Source: Piliocolobus tephrosceles
Taxonomy: Eukaryota > Chordata > Mammalia > Primates > Cercopithecidae
Length of the DNA: 64,000 nucleotides
Direction: 5' to 3'
Assembly (NCBI RefSeq): GCF_002776525.5
Contig: NC_045443.1
Span: 39,766,899 to 39,830,898 of the forward strand
In this document: positions 52,146 to 63,329 of the stretch, one piece after another
Layout of the letters: the number at the start of each line of letters is the position of its first letter
Position numbering within the stretch: the first letter of the stretch is position 1
Translations under genes and position numbers: made by a program
Notes under the pieces: generated by a model
Told to the model about the DNA's origin: nothing
Databases searched by the model: none
The model's input: the letters and a program-made list of their open reading frames with translations, nothing else

Positions 52146-53169
52146 TAAACACATGTCAATACTCAGCCACATAAATATACAGTACCAGGCAATTTGCAAA
52201 TATTTTGAAGATCTGCTCAGGCAAAACTCTTCCTAATCAATACAACCTTGAATTTGTTTCTACCCAGCTACTTAGTTTCTAAAAATTCCCACCTACTTTC
52301 CACTCAGATCCTTATCTCTTTGTTTATGAAGGATGAAGGAGTCGGTCCAGCTTCATTAGAAATGGGAAGGGTCTGGGCTATGCAGCCAAGACCTACAGTA
52401 CACATGAAGGGTATGCATTGTCTTGGCCTCTGCCAATTAAAATAATAGCAAAGGAGAAGTGAAACTAGGAGAGAATTAGTATATCTTCTTTTGCCAGTAA
52501 CAAATTATAAATGTAAGACAAAGATAATTATTTAAGTAGAAAATATTTTGACTTTGACTAATAAAAAGTCAGAGTAAAGTTTGTATAGACAGAGAAATAA
52601 TGCTCACCTTCTTGCCCTTGGTAACTATCGAGGGCAAAATTTACATGATTGCAATTCATACATGGACAACCTCATTTAAAAAGTGTTGAAAATCAGCTAT
52701 CATTATATACACTTGACCTCATTTTCCCAGTTGCAAGTCCAGGTGCAATGGTGTAATTCATGAGACTTTTTGGGAAGCTAGTTAAAGAATACATATTATA
52801 CATGTGCACACATGCACACATACAAATTCACTGTAACAATTACTCTGTGGCAAAGACACTTTTTAAAGTTCTTTTTAATTTTTTTAATTTTTTATTTTTT
52901 CTCTTACCCTTACCATATGAAGAATATTTTTAAGTTCTAAAAAAGTAAGTATACTATTTTTAAAAAATTTATATCCATAGTAGACTTAGAAAAGTCAGTT
53001 GCTAAAAATGTAAGAAAATGTTTATCATCCCAGAATTTGTTGACATGATAGTGGTAAATCTTTCAGAAAACATCACTGTTCTGTGTGAGGGAGGTTATTT
53101 TTGGCCAGCTTGGTGATTTGTTGTTATTTCCTGTATGTGTTTCTTGTTACTTTACCTCCATCATGACTT
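52146..53169. other. 1 kb without a recognised repeat or gene
   Basis: Unassigned. A CA-rich patch lies at 52800-52820. Confidence 0.35.
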
Positions 53170-53600
53170 CCTGGTTCATTCATTCAATATTGTTCATATT
53201 TAGCACATAAGTTCCATGTACTGCATTGTAGCCACTGGGTGTAAATTGTTGCCTGTGTTGGAGAGGCTCCCTATGAGGAGTGCCCAGGCTCACGGAGATA
53301 TAAACACATATACATAATTACAGTTCAGCAAAATCGGTGAAGTGACTAATTCTACTTGGGAAGGAGAGGGGAAGCTTCAGGACTGAAATGATCTTTGATT
53401 TGTATAAACTCCTTAGACAGGAGTTGTCCAGGATTTTGTCAAGGGTGGGGAGTGCACAATGGGAAAGGGGATGGGGCTTGAGGAGAACTTTGCAGCCAGT
53501 AGGTGTGGGATAGGCAGAGTGCACAAATGTTAAGGTTTATGGGATGTCAGGAGAAGGGCAGGTATTTTGTAAAGGGAGGGGAGTAATATATATGGAGAGG
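53170..53600 (-). mobile_element. L2 LINE, antisense
   Basis: Starts 'tggttcattcattcaatatt', the reversed L2 terminus, then 'gaggctccctatgaggagtg', 'gctcacggagatataaacac' and 'gggaaaggggatggggcttg'. Moderate identity. Confidence 0.55.
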
Positions 53601-53831
53601 GAATGACTGAAGATGATGCTACCAAGGTGGACTGTTTCTGGATCATGGAAAGCTAACTTCAAGACATTATACCATATTCTGTTTATTCCTATGAACTTTT
53701 AACATTAATGTCTTAATTCAATCAAAAAAATTATATGTAAATTTATATTTACTACACAATTTTCTTCATTCATTCATTCATTTGTCAAACGTTCTTCCTC
53801 TATGTTTAACTTTACCAAAAACTTTGCCAAC
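53601..53831. other. Flank of THE1 insertion; (CATT)n
   Basis: A short (CATT)n run lies at 53766-53782; otherwise unassigned. Confidence 0.4.
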
Positions 53832-53836
53832 ATTCC

Positions 53837-54182
53837 TGATATGGTTTGGCTGTGTCCTCACCCAAATCTCATCTTGAACTGTACTCCTATAATTCCCACG
53901 TGTTGTGGGAGGGACCCAGTGGGAGATAATTTGAATCATGGGGGCGGTTTTCCCCATAGTGTTTCCGTGGTAGTGAAAACAGGACCTGATGGTTTTATCA
54001 GGGGTTTCCACTTTTGCATCTGCCTAATTTTCTCTTGCTGCTGCCATGTAAGAAGAGTCTTTCACCTCCTGCCACGATTCTGAGGCCTCCTCAGCCACGT
54101 GGAACTGTAAGTTCAATTAAATCTCTTTTGCTTCCCAGTCTCTTGTATGTCTCTATCAGCAGTGTGAAAATGGACTAATACA
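53837..54182 (+). repeat. THE1 5' LTR
   Basis: 346 bp. Compared with the 3' LTR it lacks about 8 bases in the segment after 'gtggtagtgaa' (about 53965-53985) and has other small differences, so the two LTRs have diverged independently since insertion. Confidence 0.93.
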
Positions 54183-55750
54183 GTAAGTTGGTACCTATAG
54201 AGTGGGGAGTTGCTGAAAAGATAACTGAAAATTGTGGAAGTGTATTTGGAACTGGGTAACAGAGATTGGAACGGTTTGTGGGACTCAGAAGAAGACAGGA
54301 AAATATGGGAAAGTTTGGAACTTCCTAGAGGCTTGTTGAATGGTTTTGACCAAAAGCCCAATAGCTATATGGACAATAAGGTCCAGGCTGAGAGGTGGTC
54401 TCAGATGGAGATGAGGAACCTATTGGGAACTGGAGCAAAGGTGACTCTGGTTATGTTTTAGCAAAGAGACTGGCAGCATTTTGCCCCTGCCCTAGAGTGG
54501 AACTTTGAACTTGAGAGTGATGATTTAGGGTATCTGGTGGAAGAAATTTCTAAGCAGCAAAGCATTCAAGAGGTGACTTGGGTGCTGTTATAGGCATTAA
54601 GTTTTATAAGGGAAGGAGGGCATAAAAGTTCAGAAAATTTGCAGCCTGACAATGTGATAGAAAAGAAAAACCCATTTGCTGAGGAGAAATTCAAGACAGC
54701 TGCAGAAATTTGCATAAGTAACAAGGAGCCAAATATTAATTGCCAAGACAATGAGGAAAATGTCTCCAGGGCATGTCAGAGGTCTTCACAGCAACCCCTC
54801 CTATAACAGGTTCAGAGACCTAGGAGAAAATGGTTTAAAGTGCTGGGCCCCAGGTCCCTGTGCTGTGTGCAGCCTAGGGACTTAGTGCCTTGTGTCCCAG
54901 CTGCTTCCACCATGAGTGAAAGGGGCCAATATAGAGCTCAGGCCATGGCTTCAGAGGGTGCAAGCTCCAAATCTTGGCAGCTTCCACATGGTATTGAGCC
55001 TGTGAGTGCAAAGAAGTCAAGAATTGGGGTGTGGGAACCTCTGCCTAGATTTCAGAAGATAAATGGAAACACCTGGATGCCCAGGCAGAAGTTGGCTGCA
55101 GAGGTGGGACACTCATGGAGAACCTCTGCTTGGGCAGTGTGGAAGGGATATGTGGTGTTGGAGCCCACCCTCCACAGAGTCCCTACTGGGGCAGTGCCTA
55201 GTGGAGCTGTGAGAAGTGGGTCACTGTCCTCCAGGCCCCAGAATGGTAGATCCACCAACAGCTGGCATCATTCCCCTGTAAAAGCCACAGACACTCAATG
55301 CCAGACCTTGAAAGCAGCTGAGAGGGAGGCTGTACCCTACAAAGCCAAAGGGGTGGAGCTGCCCAAGACCATGGGAACCCACCTCTTGCATCAGCATGAC
55401 CTGGACGTGTGACTTGGAGTCAAAGGAGATCATTTTGGAGCTTTAAAATTTGACGGCCCCACTGGATTTTGGACTTGTGTGGGCCCTGTAACCTCTTTGT
55501 TTTGGCCAATTTCTCCCATTTGGAATGGCTGTATTTACCCAATACCTGCACCCCCATTGTATCTAGGAAGTAACTAGCTTGCTCTTGATTTTACAGGATC
55601 ATATGTGGAAGAGACTTACCACAGATGAGACTTTGGATTGTGGACTTTTGGGTTACTGCTGAAATGAGTTAAGACTTTGGGGAACTGTTGGGAATGCATG
55701 ATTGGTTTTGAAATGTGAGGATGTGAGATTTGGAGGGGCCATGGGCGGAA
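54183..55750 (+). pseudogene. THE1 internal region (degenerate, gag-like origin)
   Basis: Starts just after the 5' LTR with 'gtaagttggtacc', in the position of the primer-binding site. It continues with low-complexity glycine/serine/arginine-coding sequence. The longest frame, 190 codons at 54840-55412 (+), lies in the second half; it shows no zinc knuckle or other motif I can identify. THE1 internal regions are generally regarded as non-coding remnants. Confidence 0.85.
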
Positions 55751-56105
55751 TGATATGGTTTGGCTCTGTGTCCCCATCCAAATCTCATCTTAAATTGTAC
55801 TCCTATAATTCCCATATGTTGTGGGAGGGAACTGGTGGGAGATAATTTGAATCATGGGGGCGGTTTCCCCCATACTGTTCTCGTGGTAGTGAATAAGTCT
55901 CACAAGATCTGATGGTTTTATCATGGGTTTCTGCTTTTGCATCTGCCTCATTTTCTCTTGCTGCCCCCATGTAAGAAGTGCCTTCCGCCTCTTGCCATGA
56001 TTTTGAGGCCTTGCCAGCCATGTGGAACTGTAAGTTCAATTAAATCTCTTTTTCTTCCCAGTCTCTGGTATGTCTTTATCAGCAGTATGAAAATGAACTA
56101 ATACA
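55751..56105 (+). repeat. THE1 3' LTR
   Basis: 355 bp, ending 'gaactaataca' directly before the second 'attcc'. Carries the AT-rich 'caattaaatctctttttctt' polyadenylation region. Confidence 0.93.
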
Positions 56106-56110
56106 ATTCC

Positions 56111-57868
56111 CTTATTTTGAACAAAATATAGCAGTCTTCTTTCCCTCTCTGCATTACATACTTGATTCTTATTCCACTGAGACAAGTATTTTAAACTGTT
56201 TTAACTGTTTCTTTTGGTGTTTCCTTCCATGTTTCTAAATAACATGCTTACATCACCATTTATTGATATTATCCATTGAATGACTGCTATGGTATAGATA
56301 TAGAAGTATTTTTGATTAGATCGATATTCAGTATTATGAATTCACATTATTAGGATCATGCAACTATAACTCACAGATGAGGCATATAGGATTCTATGGT
56401 AAGTTTTACTTTTTTCGTAAAAAGGTTTTGTCCTTTCTGGACATTATACTTGTCTTCTCTGACACCTGCTTCTTTATCTATGTACTCATCACTAATTGTT
56501 CCCCAAAATCTTTATCAGAAGTGTTAGTATTCTCTTAATACATCCACTACATCAGGAATCCCATCAGCTTCTCCTTTTGGAAGATGCCCCTCCTGGAGCC
56601 CTCTTCTGCTCTGATCTGTGCCTTTTGCTCTCCAGGCCTGCTGCCCACTGGTTGCCATAAAATCTCCCCTGGGCCACCATTCTAGGGTTCCTCCCACTAT
56701 TCTCCTAGGTTGGGTTCCCTGTTTATTGGATTCTGTGTAGTCCTTTCGTGGTCTCCTCTCTTGTTTTGGCAGGACATATCTGCTTCAGTAGCTTCTTCAG
56801 AAATTATGTACATGAAACTTTAAGGTTGTACTCACTGAAAAGTATCCTGTTTGAGGTAGAGCATGTTTAGCCAGTTCCTGCAGCAGTTGAGTCGGTTGGG
56901 TTTTTTGTTTGCTTGTTTTCTACCAGGTCACTGTGGTAGGTTGAGACATGGTACTCAGCAAAATAAGGACTATTCTCAAGTGGAATTGTGAGGAGAGTGA
57001 CTCTTGTCCTACCCAGCAAGTAGAAAGAGTTGAAGGCCATGCTACCTCCTGAGGCAGGAAAGGAGTTACAGGTAATCCACTTGTAAAACAATGGGTCAGG
57101 ATTTGTTATCAGAAGAGAGTGGCTCTTAGCGGAATCTTAGATGGGGACCCAGCAGGAGTTCTGTGAGATGACAGTGCATGAGGTAGAGGTGAAGCTCTTA
57201 CGATGTAGCCATTGGAGACTCAGTCCTTCCCTAAGAAGGTAGGAAAAACCTTAGAGTAAACCAATCTCAGCTGTACCCCTGAAGCTTTTTGAGAGAAACT
57301 TACACCCATTATATGTAGGAGAAATGTGCCTCTTACTGTCCTGAAGTTTTCCAATGTAGATCATGGAAAAAAAAAGGTAGCTGGTAGGAGCACATTAGAT
57401 TATATTTTTAGAAGTTCTATTTGTGATAACTTCCACTTTGGGCAGGTTATCCTCATCTTTTAGAATAGAGGAAGAAGGGTACTTTAAGAATCTGCTGAGA
57501 AGACGATAAACCTGGAAAGAAGTATATTAGAAGAAGATGAGATTTGTAAGTGGTGCACACAGCATGACCAAGGGCCATCTACTTTACTTTCTCCTGTGAA
57601 GAGTTTCAACATCACCTGCCTCCTCATAAGACAAATCTCAGGGACATTAGGCAACTAACTTGCCCCAAATTTACAGGTTGTATACGTCAGAGGTCAAAGA
57701 TTTGAAAATACAGTTTTCCATTTATTAATTAAGCTATGTATTTATTTTGATTTTTAAATATCCAGTCTTACAAAGGCTAGAAAATCCATTAGGGGCACCA
57801 GAAAGGCATTTTTTGTATAGGTGGAGGTGCGGGAAGCTGGCTAGAGGATGGAAAGGAGGATGAGGCAG
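56111..57868. other. 1.75 kb largely unassigned
   Basis: No family recognised with confidence. A weak MIR-like antisense stretch is at 57590-57700 ('ggcaactaacttgccccaaa'). A 74-codon minus frame at 56867-57091 has no family features. Confidence 0.35.
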
Positions 57869-57951
57869 AAGTGCTCAGTTGTCCCTAATTATGGTGGTTT
57901 GGGTCCTTCCCATGCTACCGTAATTAGGGACATTTGAGGACTTGAGCATTT
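57869..57951 (+). ncRNA. Candidate pre-miRNA-like hairpin or MITE relic
   Basis: Arms 57880-57895 ('tgtccctaattatggt') and 57917-57932 ('accgtaattagggaca') pair over 16 bp with one U-G wobble on the + strand transcript. The 21-nt loop can form its own small stem (TGGG/CCCA). Outside, 'aagtgctcag' (57869-57878) pairs with 'cttgagcattt' (57941-57951) after a one-sided 8-nt bulge; alternatively 'ctca' and 'tgag' (57934-57937) pair directly. Size and shape fit a microRNA precursor, but inverted-repeat transposon relics look the same. I recognise no known miRNA. Confidence 0.3.
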
Positions 57952-58004
57952 TTATAATGAACTTGAAGTTCTTTATAAACATATGGTAAAGCCAGGAAAC
58001 AATA

Positions 58005-58380
58005 TACAATTTTAAAAAAATGAGAAAAAATAGAAAGGGAAGTTCGTTAAGTGGAGGTTAAAATTTTAAAAGAGGGGAAAAGTTAAGCTAAAAGGGAATG
58101 ACATGAAAGTTAAAATCAGAAATTTAAAATCTGCATGAAGATAAAAGGTTAAGAGTTAAAAATACAAAACAAATGAGATTTTAAAATAAAAGATAAAATA
58201 TCATAAGCCAATGAGATAAAAGGTTAAAACATCAGTAAAAGCTATAATGATTTAGGCTTAAAGGCTAAAACCTGTGAGATGAAAAGCAGAAAACAGACCA
58301 ATCCTTGGGATTAAGGATTTGGAACAGGAAGTCAGAACTAAAAAGGCAACAGAAGAACACTAAAAATTAAGTTAAAACGT
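58005..58380. repeat. A-rich degenerate repeat of GGTTAAAA-type units
   Basis: A very A-rich stretch on the + strand in which 'gttaaaa' or 'ggttaa' recurs at irregular 20-40 base spacing (for example around 58054, 58083, 58107, 58148, 58157, 58222). 'gagataaaaggttaaaac' and 'gaagataaaaggttaaga' show the longer unit. It looks like a decayed minisatellite, not an interspersed element. Confidence 0.55.
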
Positions 58381-58617
58381 AAGAATAAAGTGGATTAGGG
58401 AAACCATTATTTTTTAACAACATTAACAGAAAAACAAAAGAACTATTTAGAGGAGCAGAGTAGGAGACAACATTCTCAGGGCAGTGTGACGTTCCCCGTG
58501 GGAGAGGCTGGGTAGAGGCCATTTTGACTGTGCCTTCTGCATACGGTGTCCACAGGAGAAGGGTCAACCCAGGCAGCTGCAGGAGCAGGCCTGGCCTCAG
58601 AAACATCTCCTTCTATT
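58381..58617. other. Unassigned, GC-richer block before poly-A
   Basis: GC-rich compared with its flanks and followed directly by an A-run, so the 3' end of a small retrocopy is possible. No AATAAA signal or target duplication is apparent. Confidence 0.3.
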
Positions 58618-58648
58618 AGAAAAAAAAAAAAAATATATATATATATAT
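58618..58648. repeat. Poly-A followed by (TA)n
   Basis: About 15 A then about 8 TA units; a typical decayed A-tail or simple repeat. Confidence 0.85.
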
Positions 58649-58734
58649 CACTTGTTCTCCCATCTTCCACTGCCTCTGTGACTCCCTTGCCTCAGCCTTC
58701 TGAATCGCCTCTGTGACCTTTGGTTTGGTTTGAA

Positions 58735-58890
58735 TTGGTTGCTGCCCTAAGTCTGTTCCCTTCCAATCTTTTTCCAAACTGCAACCAGATTAATCTTTTG
58801 AGAACACAATTTTTGTCATGCAATTCTATTCTATGAAAGCCTTCTGTGCTTATTTTAAAGACCAAACTCCAAGAAGCTCTGCAAAATCCG
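58735..58890 (+). mobile_element. L2 ORF fragment, sense
   Basis: 'aactgcaaccagattaatct', 'tgtcatgcaattctattcta', 'aaagaccaaactccaagaag' match the same L2 segment as in the copy at 51191-52145. Confidence 0.6.
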
Positions 58891-60327
58891 GCTTTCGTGC
58901 AGTTTTTTTCCCCCCTCCCCCAAGTAAGAGGTCTTTGTTTGCTCCTTCATTGAGCCTTGTTTACTGCATTGCTTATGTGAACCCCTAAGATACCTGGAGC
59001 TTATTTTGAGGTTGGAAGTTGGAATTATTTCAGGGAAAAAAGAAGGAATTCTTAGTTCTATTCTGGAAAAGCAAAAGCAAATTGATTTTGTTTCGGCTTT
59101 CGGTTCTCACAGAAAATTAGAGAGTGGGACAGAGAGAATGAGCAAGGTAGAATTCACGTTCTTGTGCTCCTGGAAAAATTATATTTTTTTAAAGGACTTA
59201 AAAAAATCTAATTTAGCTAGTCCCCAGAATGACTTTCTTTCCTGAGTTTAAGGATATATTACCTTAAAAATTGCTTCCTGAGCGCTTCTCTACTCAGTTC
59301 TGAAAATAATGAAAATTCAGCTTCTTTCAGTGTTTGAAGGGAAAAAAAGATTTGGGAAAGAAAACTAACCATATTTAAGATTATCCCAATGAGTTTTCTG
59401 CCAAAACACCAGATGCTACTGGAAAAAAAAGATAGCTGCCACAATTTGCTATCTGGGAACTGTGCCCGCCTGTTTAATAGGGAGAAGGAGAGCGATGTAT
59501 AAGAATGAGGTAAATGGTAATCTTACTGCAAATAAACAGTGCTTTTATATATTTAAAAAGGTCTAGTAAATACTATTATGATTACAGCACTAATTCACAT
59601 CAAAATTCTATATCACATTAAATTAATTATCAAATTAAAAGTATTTCTCAGGAAATACAAGAGCACCTTAGAGCAAATACAGTGTGAATGCTGGTCAGTG
59701 CCACAGCCATTGTAAAAACTTTTGCATATCTCAAGATCAGACTTTCTGGAAATAATGTCAGTGTCAGCCTGGGAATGTTCTAGATTCAGAGATAAGCTTT
59801 GCATTTCAATTTTCTCATGTTGATTTTTGTTTTCCTTTTAATTTTTCCTGGATTTGGACATGTCCCAAGATTTTTATAAGCCAAATCTATGTTGCATTTG
59901 CCCTACCCAGATTTAGGTTCCTTCCCTCTCCTCTCAGTGAATGAAAGCAGCATTAGAAATAGAATTAAATTTTGCAAAATGGAATATATGTGTAGTTTAA
60001 AGTGAGGCAATTGAAGCAAACCTCAAATTAGACAATTCCAACTTTATATTATTGTTGAGCATAAAAAAATGTTCAGGTGACTTGTCTCCTATTTTTATGC
60101 AATCTTGTGCTATCTGGCTCTAGCTTATAGCAGAAACAGAAGTTTCCATAAATTGTGTGAAAGGCAGACTTTGCTGTACTTCTCAACACTCTCCAGGGTA
60201 TATTAAAAAAAACCAGAAAGAAGAAGGGATCTAAAATTTCCTGCCTTCTGCTTTTTGAGTTACTCAAGTCTTACTCAGCCTGAGGTTTGGATTGTTCAAC
60301 AGTTCATCATATATATTTTTTAATTGG
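58891..60327. other. 1.4 kb without a recognised repeat or gene
   Basis: Frames at 59006-59245 (+) and 59259-59444, 59613-59804, 60073-60267 (-) are short and have no family features. Confidence 0.35.
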
Positions 60328-60711
60328 TTGTGGACTGAATGTATGTATCCTCCCCAATTCATATGTTGAAGCTCTCTCCACCAGTGTGGCTGTATTTAGA
60401 GTAAAGGAATAATTAAATAAAGTCATAGTGTGGGGCGCTGATCCGATAGGATTAGTTTCCTTATAAGAAGAGACACCACAGAACTCACTCCCTTGCTGCC
60501 TCCGTGTGTATGCACTGAGGAAAAACCATGTAAGGACATAGTGAGAAGGCAGCTGTCTGCAAGCCAGGAAGAGAGCCCTCACCAGCAACTGAATTGGCCG
60601 GAACTTTGATCTTTGGATTTCCCAGCTTCCAGAACTGTGAGAAAATACATTTCTACTGTTTAAGTCACCAGTCTGTGGTATTTTGTATGGCTGCCCAAGC
60701 ATAACAAACAA
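60328..60711 (+). mobile_element. MLT1-type MaLR LTR, sense
   Basis: Ordered matches: 'ttcatatgttgaagctctct', 'gtgtggctgtatttagagta', 'agaagagacaccacagaact', 'gagaaggcagctgtctgcaa', 'cttccagaactgtgagaaaa', 'caccagtctgtggtattttg'. It is nearly full length at about 384 bp. A 149-codon minus-strand frame (60307-60756) covers it and is a by-product. Confidence 0.9.
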
Positions 60712-60756
60712 GATTTCTGTTTCTACTGCTGATAAAGGAAGACAAATTGGCTCCAA

Positions 60757-60895
60757 AAAGGAGACATGTTATAGATGAGGGCAGGGACCTGGTTTATCTT
60801 GTTTAATGACTCTACCTAGCACCCAAGGGAGGGCCTGGCTCATGGCAGGTACTATTTATTTTAGTAAGTGAATGAATGGATGAATGAATGAATAG
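60757..60895 (+). mobile_element. L2 3' end, sense
   Basis: 'gagggcagggacctggttta' and 'ggctcatggcaggtactatt' followed by (GAAT)n at 60870-60893, the L2 terminal repeat. Confidence 0.72.
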
Positions 60896-61089
60896 GTAAG
60901 ATTCAAGTTTCTCATGATAGCTAGAATTGATCACTTCAGTAGATTCCAAAAATGAATACTATGTTTCTGCCCTCAAAACTTATTATATGTATGCTTCTTT
61001 ACTTCTAATTGTTTTGAAACAGTCCCCACTAAAGGCCATCCTGAGTTTTTAAAAATACTAATCTGATTCTATGTGAATTTTACCAGTGT

Positions 61090-61440
61090 TTCTATCAATG
61101 TTGTCTCTTATTTCTAGGATCCATTTCAGCATACCACAGTACATTTGGTTGCTACATCTCTCCAGTCTCTTTTGGTCTGTCACTGTTTCCTAGTTTCTCC
61201 TTGTTTTTGATGACCTTGAGGCATACTGGCCAACTATCTGGTGCAATGTCCCCCAATATAGATGTTTCTGATATTTTTCTCATGATTAGAATGGAGCTAT
61301 GGGGTTTTGGAAAGAATGCCACAGAGGTGAAATGTCCTCCTTATCACATGATGTAAGAAGGTACATAATATCCACATGGAATCACTAGTGATGTTAAACT
61401 GAAGTTGTTTGTACCAAGTTATTATAATTACTTAACACAT
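61090..61440. mobile_element. Old L1M-type 3'-end sequence (second copy)
   Basis: Homologous to 13560-13945 in the same orientation: both share 'ttgtttttgatgaccttga', then '(g/c)aatgtccc', 'tcatgattaga' and 'ccacagaggt'. Start and parent orientation are uncertain. Confidence 0.5.
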
Positions 61441-61455
61441 CTATAGTTAATTCAA

Positions 61456-61810
61456 TGCTATGGTCTAAATGTTTGTGTCCTCCCCACATTAATATGTTAA
61501 AACCTGATTGATCATCAGTGTGATGGCATTAAGATGTGGGGTGTTTGGGAGGTGATTAGGTCATGAGGACAGAACCCTTGTGAATGAGATTTGTGCCCTT
61601 ATAAAACAGGCCCCAGAGAGTTGCCTTGCCCCTTCCACCACCATGGGAGGACACAGCTAGATGGTGCCATCTTTGAACCAGATGAGGCCCTCTCCTCATC
61701 TGGCTGTGCCTTGATCTTAGACTTTCCAGAACTATGAGAAATGGATTTTTGTTTTCTATAACCACCCAGTCTAATGTATTTTGTCACGGTGGTCTAAATG
61801 GACTAAGACA
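61456..61810 (+). mobile_element. MLT1-type MaLR LTR (older subfamily), sense
   Basis: Begins 'tgctatggtctaaatgtttg' and ends 'tggactaagaca'. Middle motifs are 'gtgtttgggaggtgattagg', 'cttataaaacaggccccaga' and 'gactttccagaactatgaga'. Flanking 'ttcaa' and 'tgcaa' may be the decayed 5-bp duplication. The TATA-like 'ttataaaa' at about 61600 is the relic of the LTR promoter. Confidence 0.87.
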
Positions 61811-63012
61811 TGCAACATTGTCACTTTAAACTTTCTGATTCACTATAGAAGACATCAGTCTCATCTCCTTAAATTCAGAAATGAAAACCTCTCTTCTTCG
61901 GCTCATCTTCTAGAAAGTAAGATTATGTGTGTACTTTTGTGTGTGGTCTTATGCACAATAAATACCACGTGACCTAATATTTTTCTCTTTGTCTGAAGAA
62001 CAATGGTGAAATATGCTTAATAAGTTAACAGGGAGGAATTTTCTCTAAGGTTCTTGGTTCATTTTTGACATCCAGATAGGAACTTTGATGGCACGGGGCT
62101 CAACTTAGCCCTCCCAGTATTAGCACATTAGGCACCTTATAAAGCGTAATTTATTTAATGTCCTGCCAGCCATACCACCCTTAAGTGTGATGTCATCAAC
62201 ACATTAAATGAGAACATTTGAGACTTCCAAGTAAAAAAAGAAGTAAATCTTGGCAGGGAAAGGTGGTATGGAAGTAGTAGTGTGGTCTCTTTTCAGTTGC
62301 ACCTGAGTAATGCAGTAATGCTGATGAGTAATGCAGAGGTCAGTGTGCTGGGCACTGATCAGCAAAAATAAAGAGATGTAAAACTGAGAGTCAGACCCCT
62401 TTATTCTAAAAAAAACTGAGATGTTTCCCTCTGCCTGATTTTTTGTGGGAATATTTATACTGGAACTTATCCAAAGTTGAGTCAAGTCAGGGTGAGTGAA
62501 GCAGCCTCCGGGGAATAGAGTGCCTGTCCAAAACAGGTAATTACCTTGGCCGGAGTTTGGTATATGAATGAACACTTTGCTCCCAACAAAGTCTTTTACT
62601 TGCTCAGCCTCTCTCTTGAATTGGGTTCATTGTGCCTCGCTAAACTCTTGAAATTTTATCAGATCTTCATATTTTACTTTCTGTCTTTAGATACAGTTTA
62701 ATGCATTTACTGTCACAATGCAATCAAGTGCTGTGACTAAGAAAGTAAGAGATAACTGTGGATAGACAGGAAGGAAAATTTCTGGATTAAAGATGCACGT
62801 TGACTCAAACTGGTATTTCAGAAAGAACATCTTAATGTCTTCTAGTTCAATAACTCTTTTTGAATACCTTTTATGTGCAAATCAGTATGATCAGTAGATC
62901 CAAATATGTACAAAGAGAAATAAGGAATGGTGCTACCTTTACATAATACATTGTGAGACAACGATCAAATCCATAATTAATCAATAGTCAAATCCAGCAT
63001 ATAGATATATAA
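61811..63012. other. 1.2 kb mostly unassigned
   Basis: Weak antisense L2-like patches near 62300-62400 and 62850-62970 are too diffuse to delimit. A 123-codon minus frame (62204-62575) has no family features. Confidence 0.35.
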
Positions 63013-63329
63013 CCATATATTTTATTTATTTATTTATTTATTTATTGAGACAGAGTCTCACTCTGTCACCCAGGCTGGAGTGCAGTGGTGCTATCTTGAC
63101 TCACTTCAACCTCTGCCTCCCGGGTTCAAGTGATTCTCTTGCTTCAGCCTTCCAAGTAGCTGGGATTACAGGCATGTGCCACTACACCCAGCTAATTTTT
63201 GTATTTTTAGTCAAGATGGGGTTTCACCATGTTGGCCAGGTTGGTCTTAAACTCCCGACCTCAAGTGATCCATCCACCTCAGCCTCCCAGAGTGCTGGGA
63301 TTACAGGCATGAGCCACCTCACCTGGACA
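63013..63329 (-). mobile_element. Alu SINE (AluS type), antisense
   Basis: Tail has become (TTTA)n at 63019-63046. Body has 'gagacagagtctcactctgt', 'ctcccgggttcaagtgattc' and end 'gagccacctcacctgga'. The right monomer and linker are complete. No clear target duplication. Confidence 0.94.

Larger units (their letters stand above)
53837..56105 (+). mobile_element. Complete THE1 (MaLR) provirus, sense
   Basis: Layout is 5' LTR 53837-54182, internal region 54183-55750 and 3' LTR 55751-56105, flanked by a perfect 5-bp target duplication 'attcc' (53832-53836 and 56106-56110). Both LTRs begin 'tgatatggtttggct' and end 'actaataca'. The internal sequence is the roughly 1.6 kb region typical of THE1, which lacks recognisable protease, polymerase or envelope. 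It depended on other ERVL-class retroviruses. Most MaLR copies are solo LTRs, like the two others of this group in the window, so a full copy is less common. Confidence 0.95.

Noticed and set aside
60307..60756. 149-codon minus-strand frame
   Set aside because: Entirely covers an MLT1 LTR in antisense.
62166..62195. 'gccataccaccctt' resembles the start of 5S rRNA
   Set aside because: Only about 14 bases match. The following sequence does not continue as 5S rRNA and no internal promoter boxes are present.
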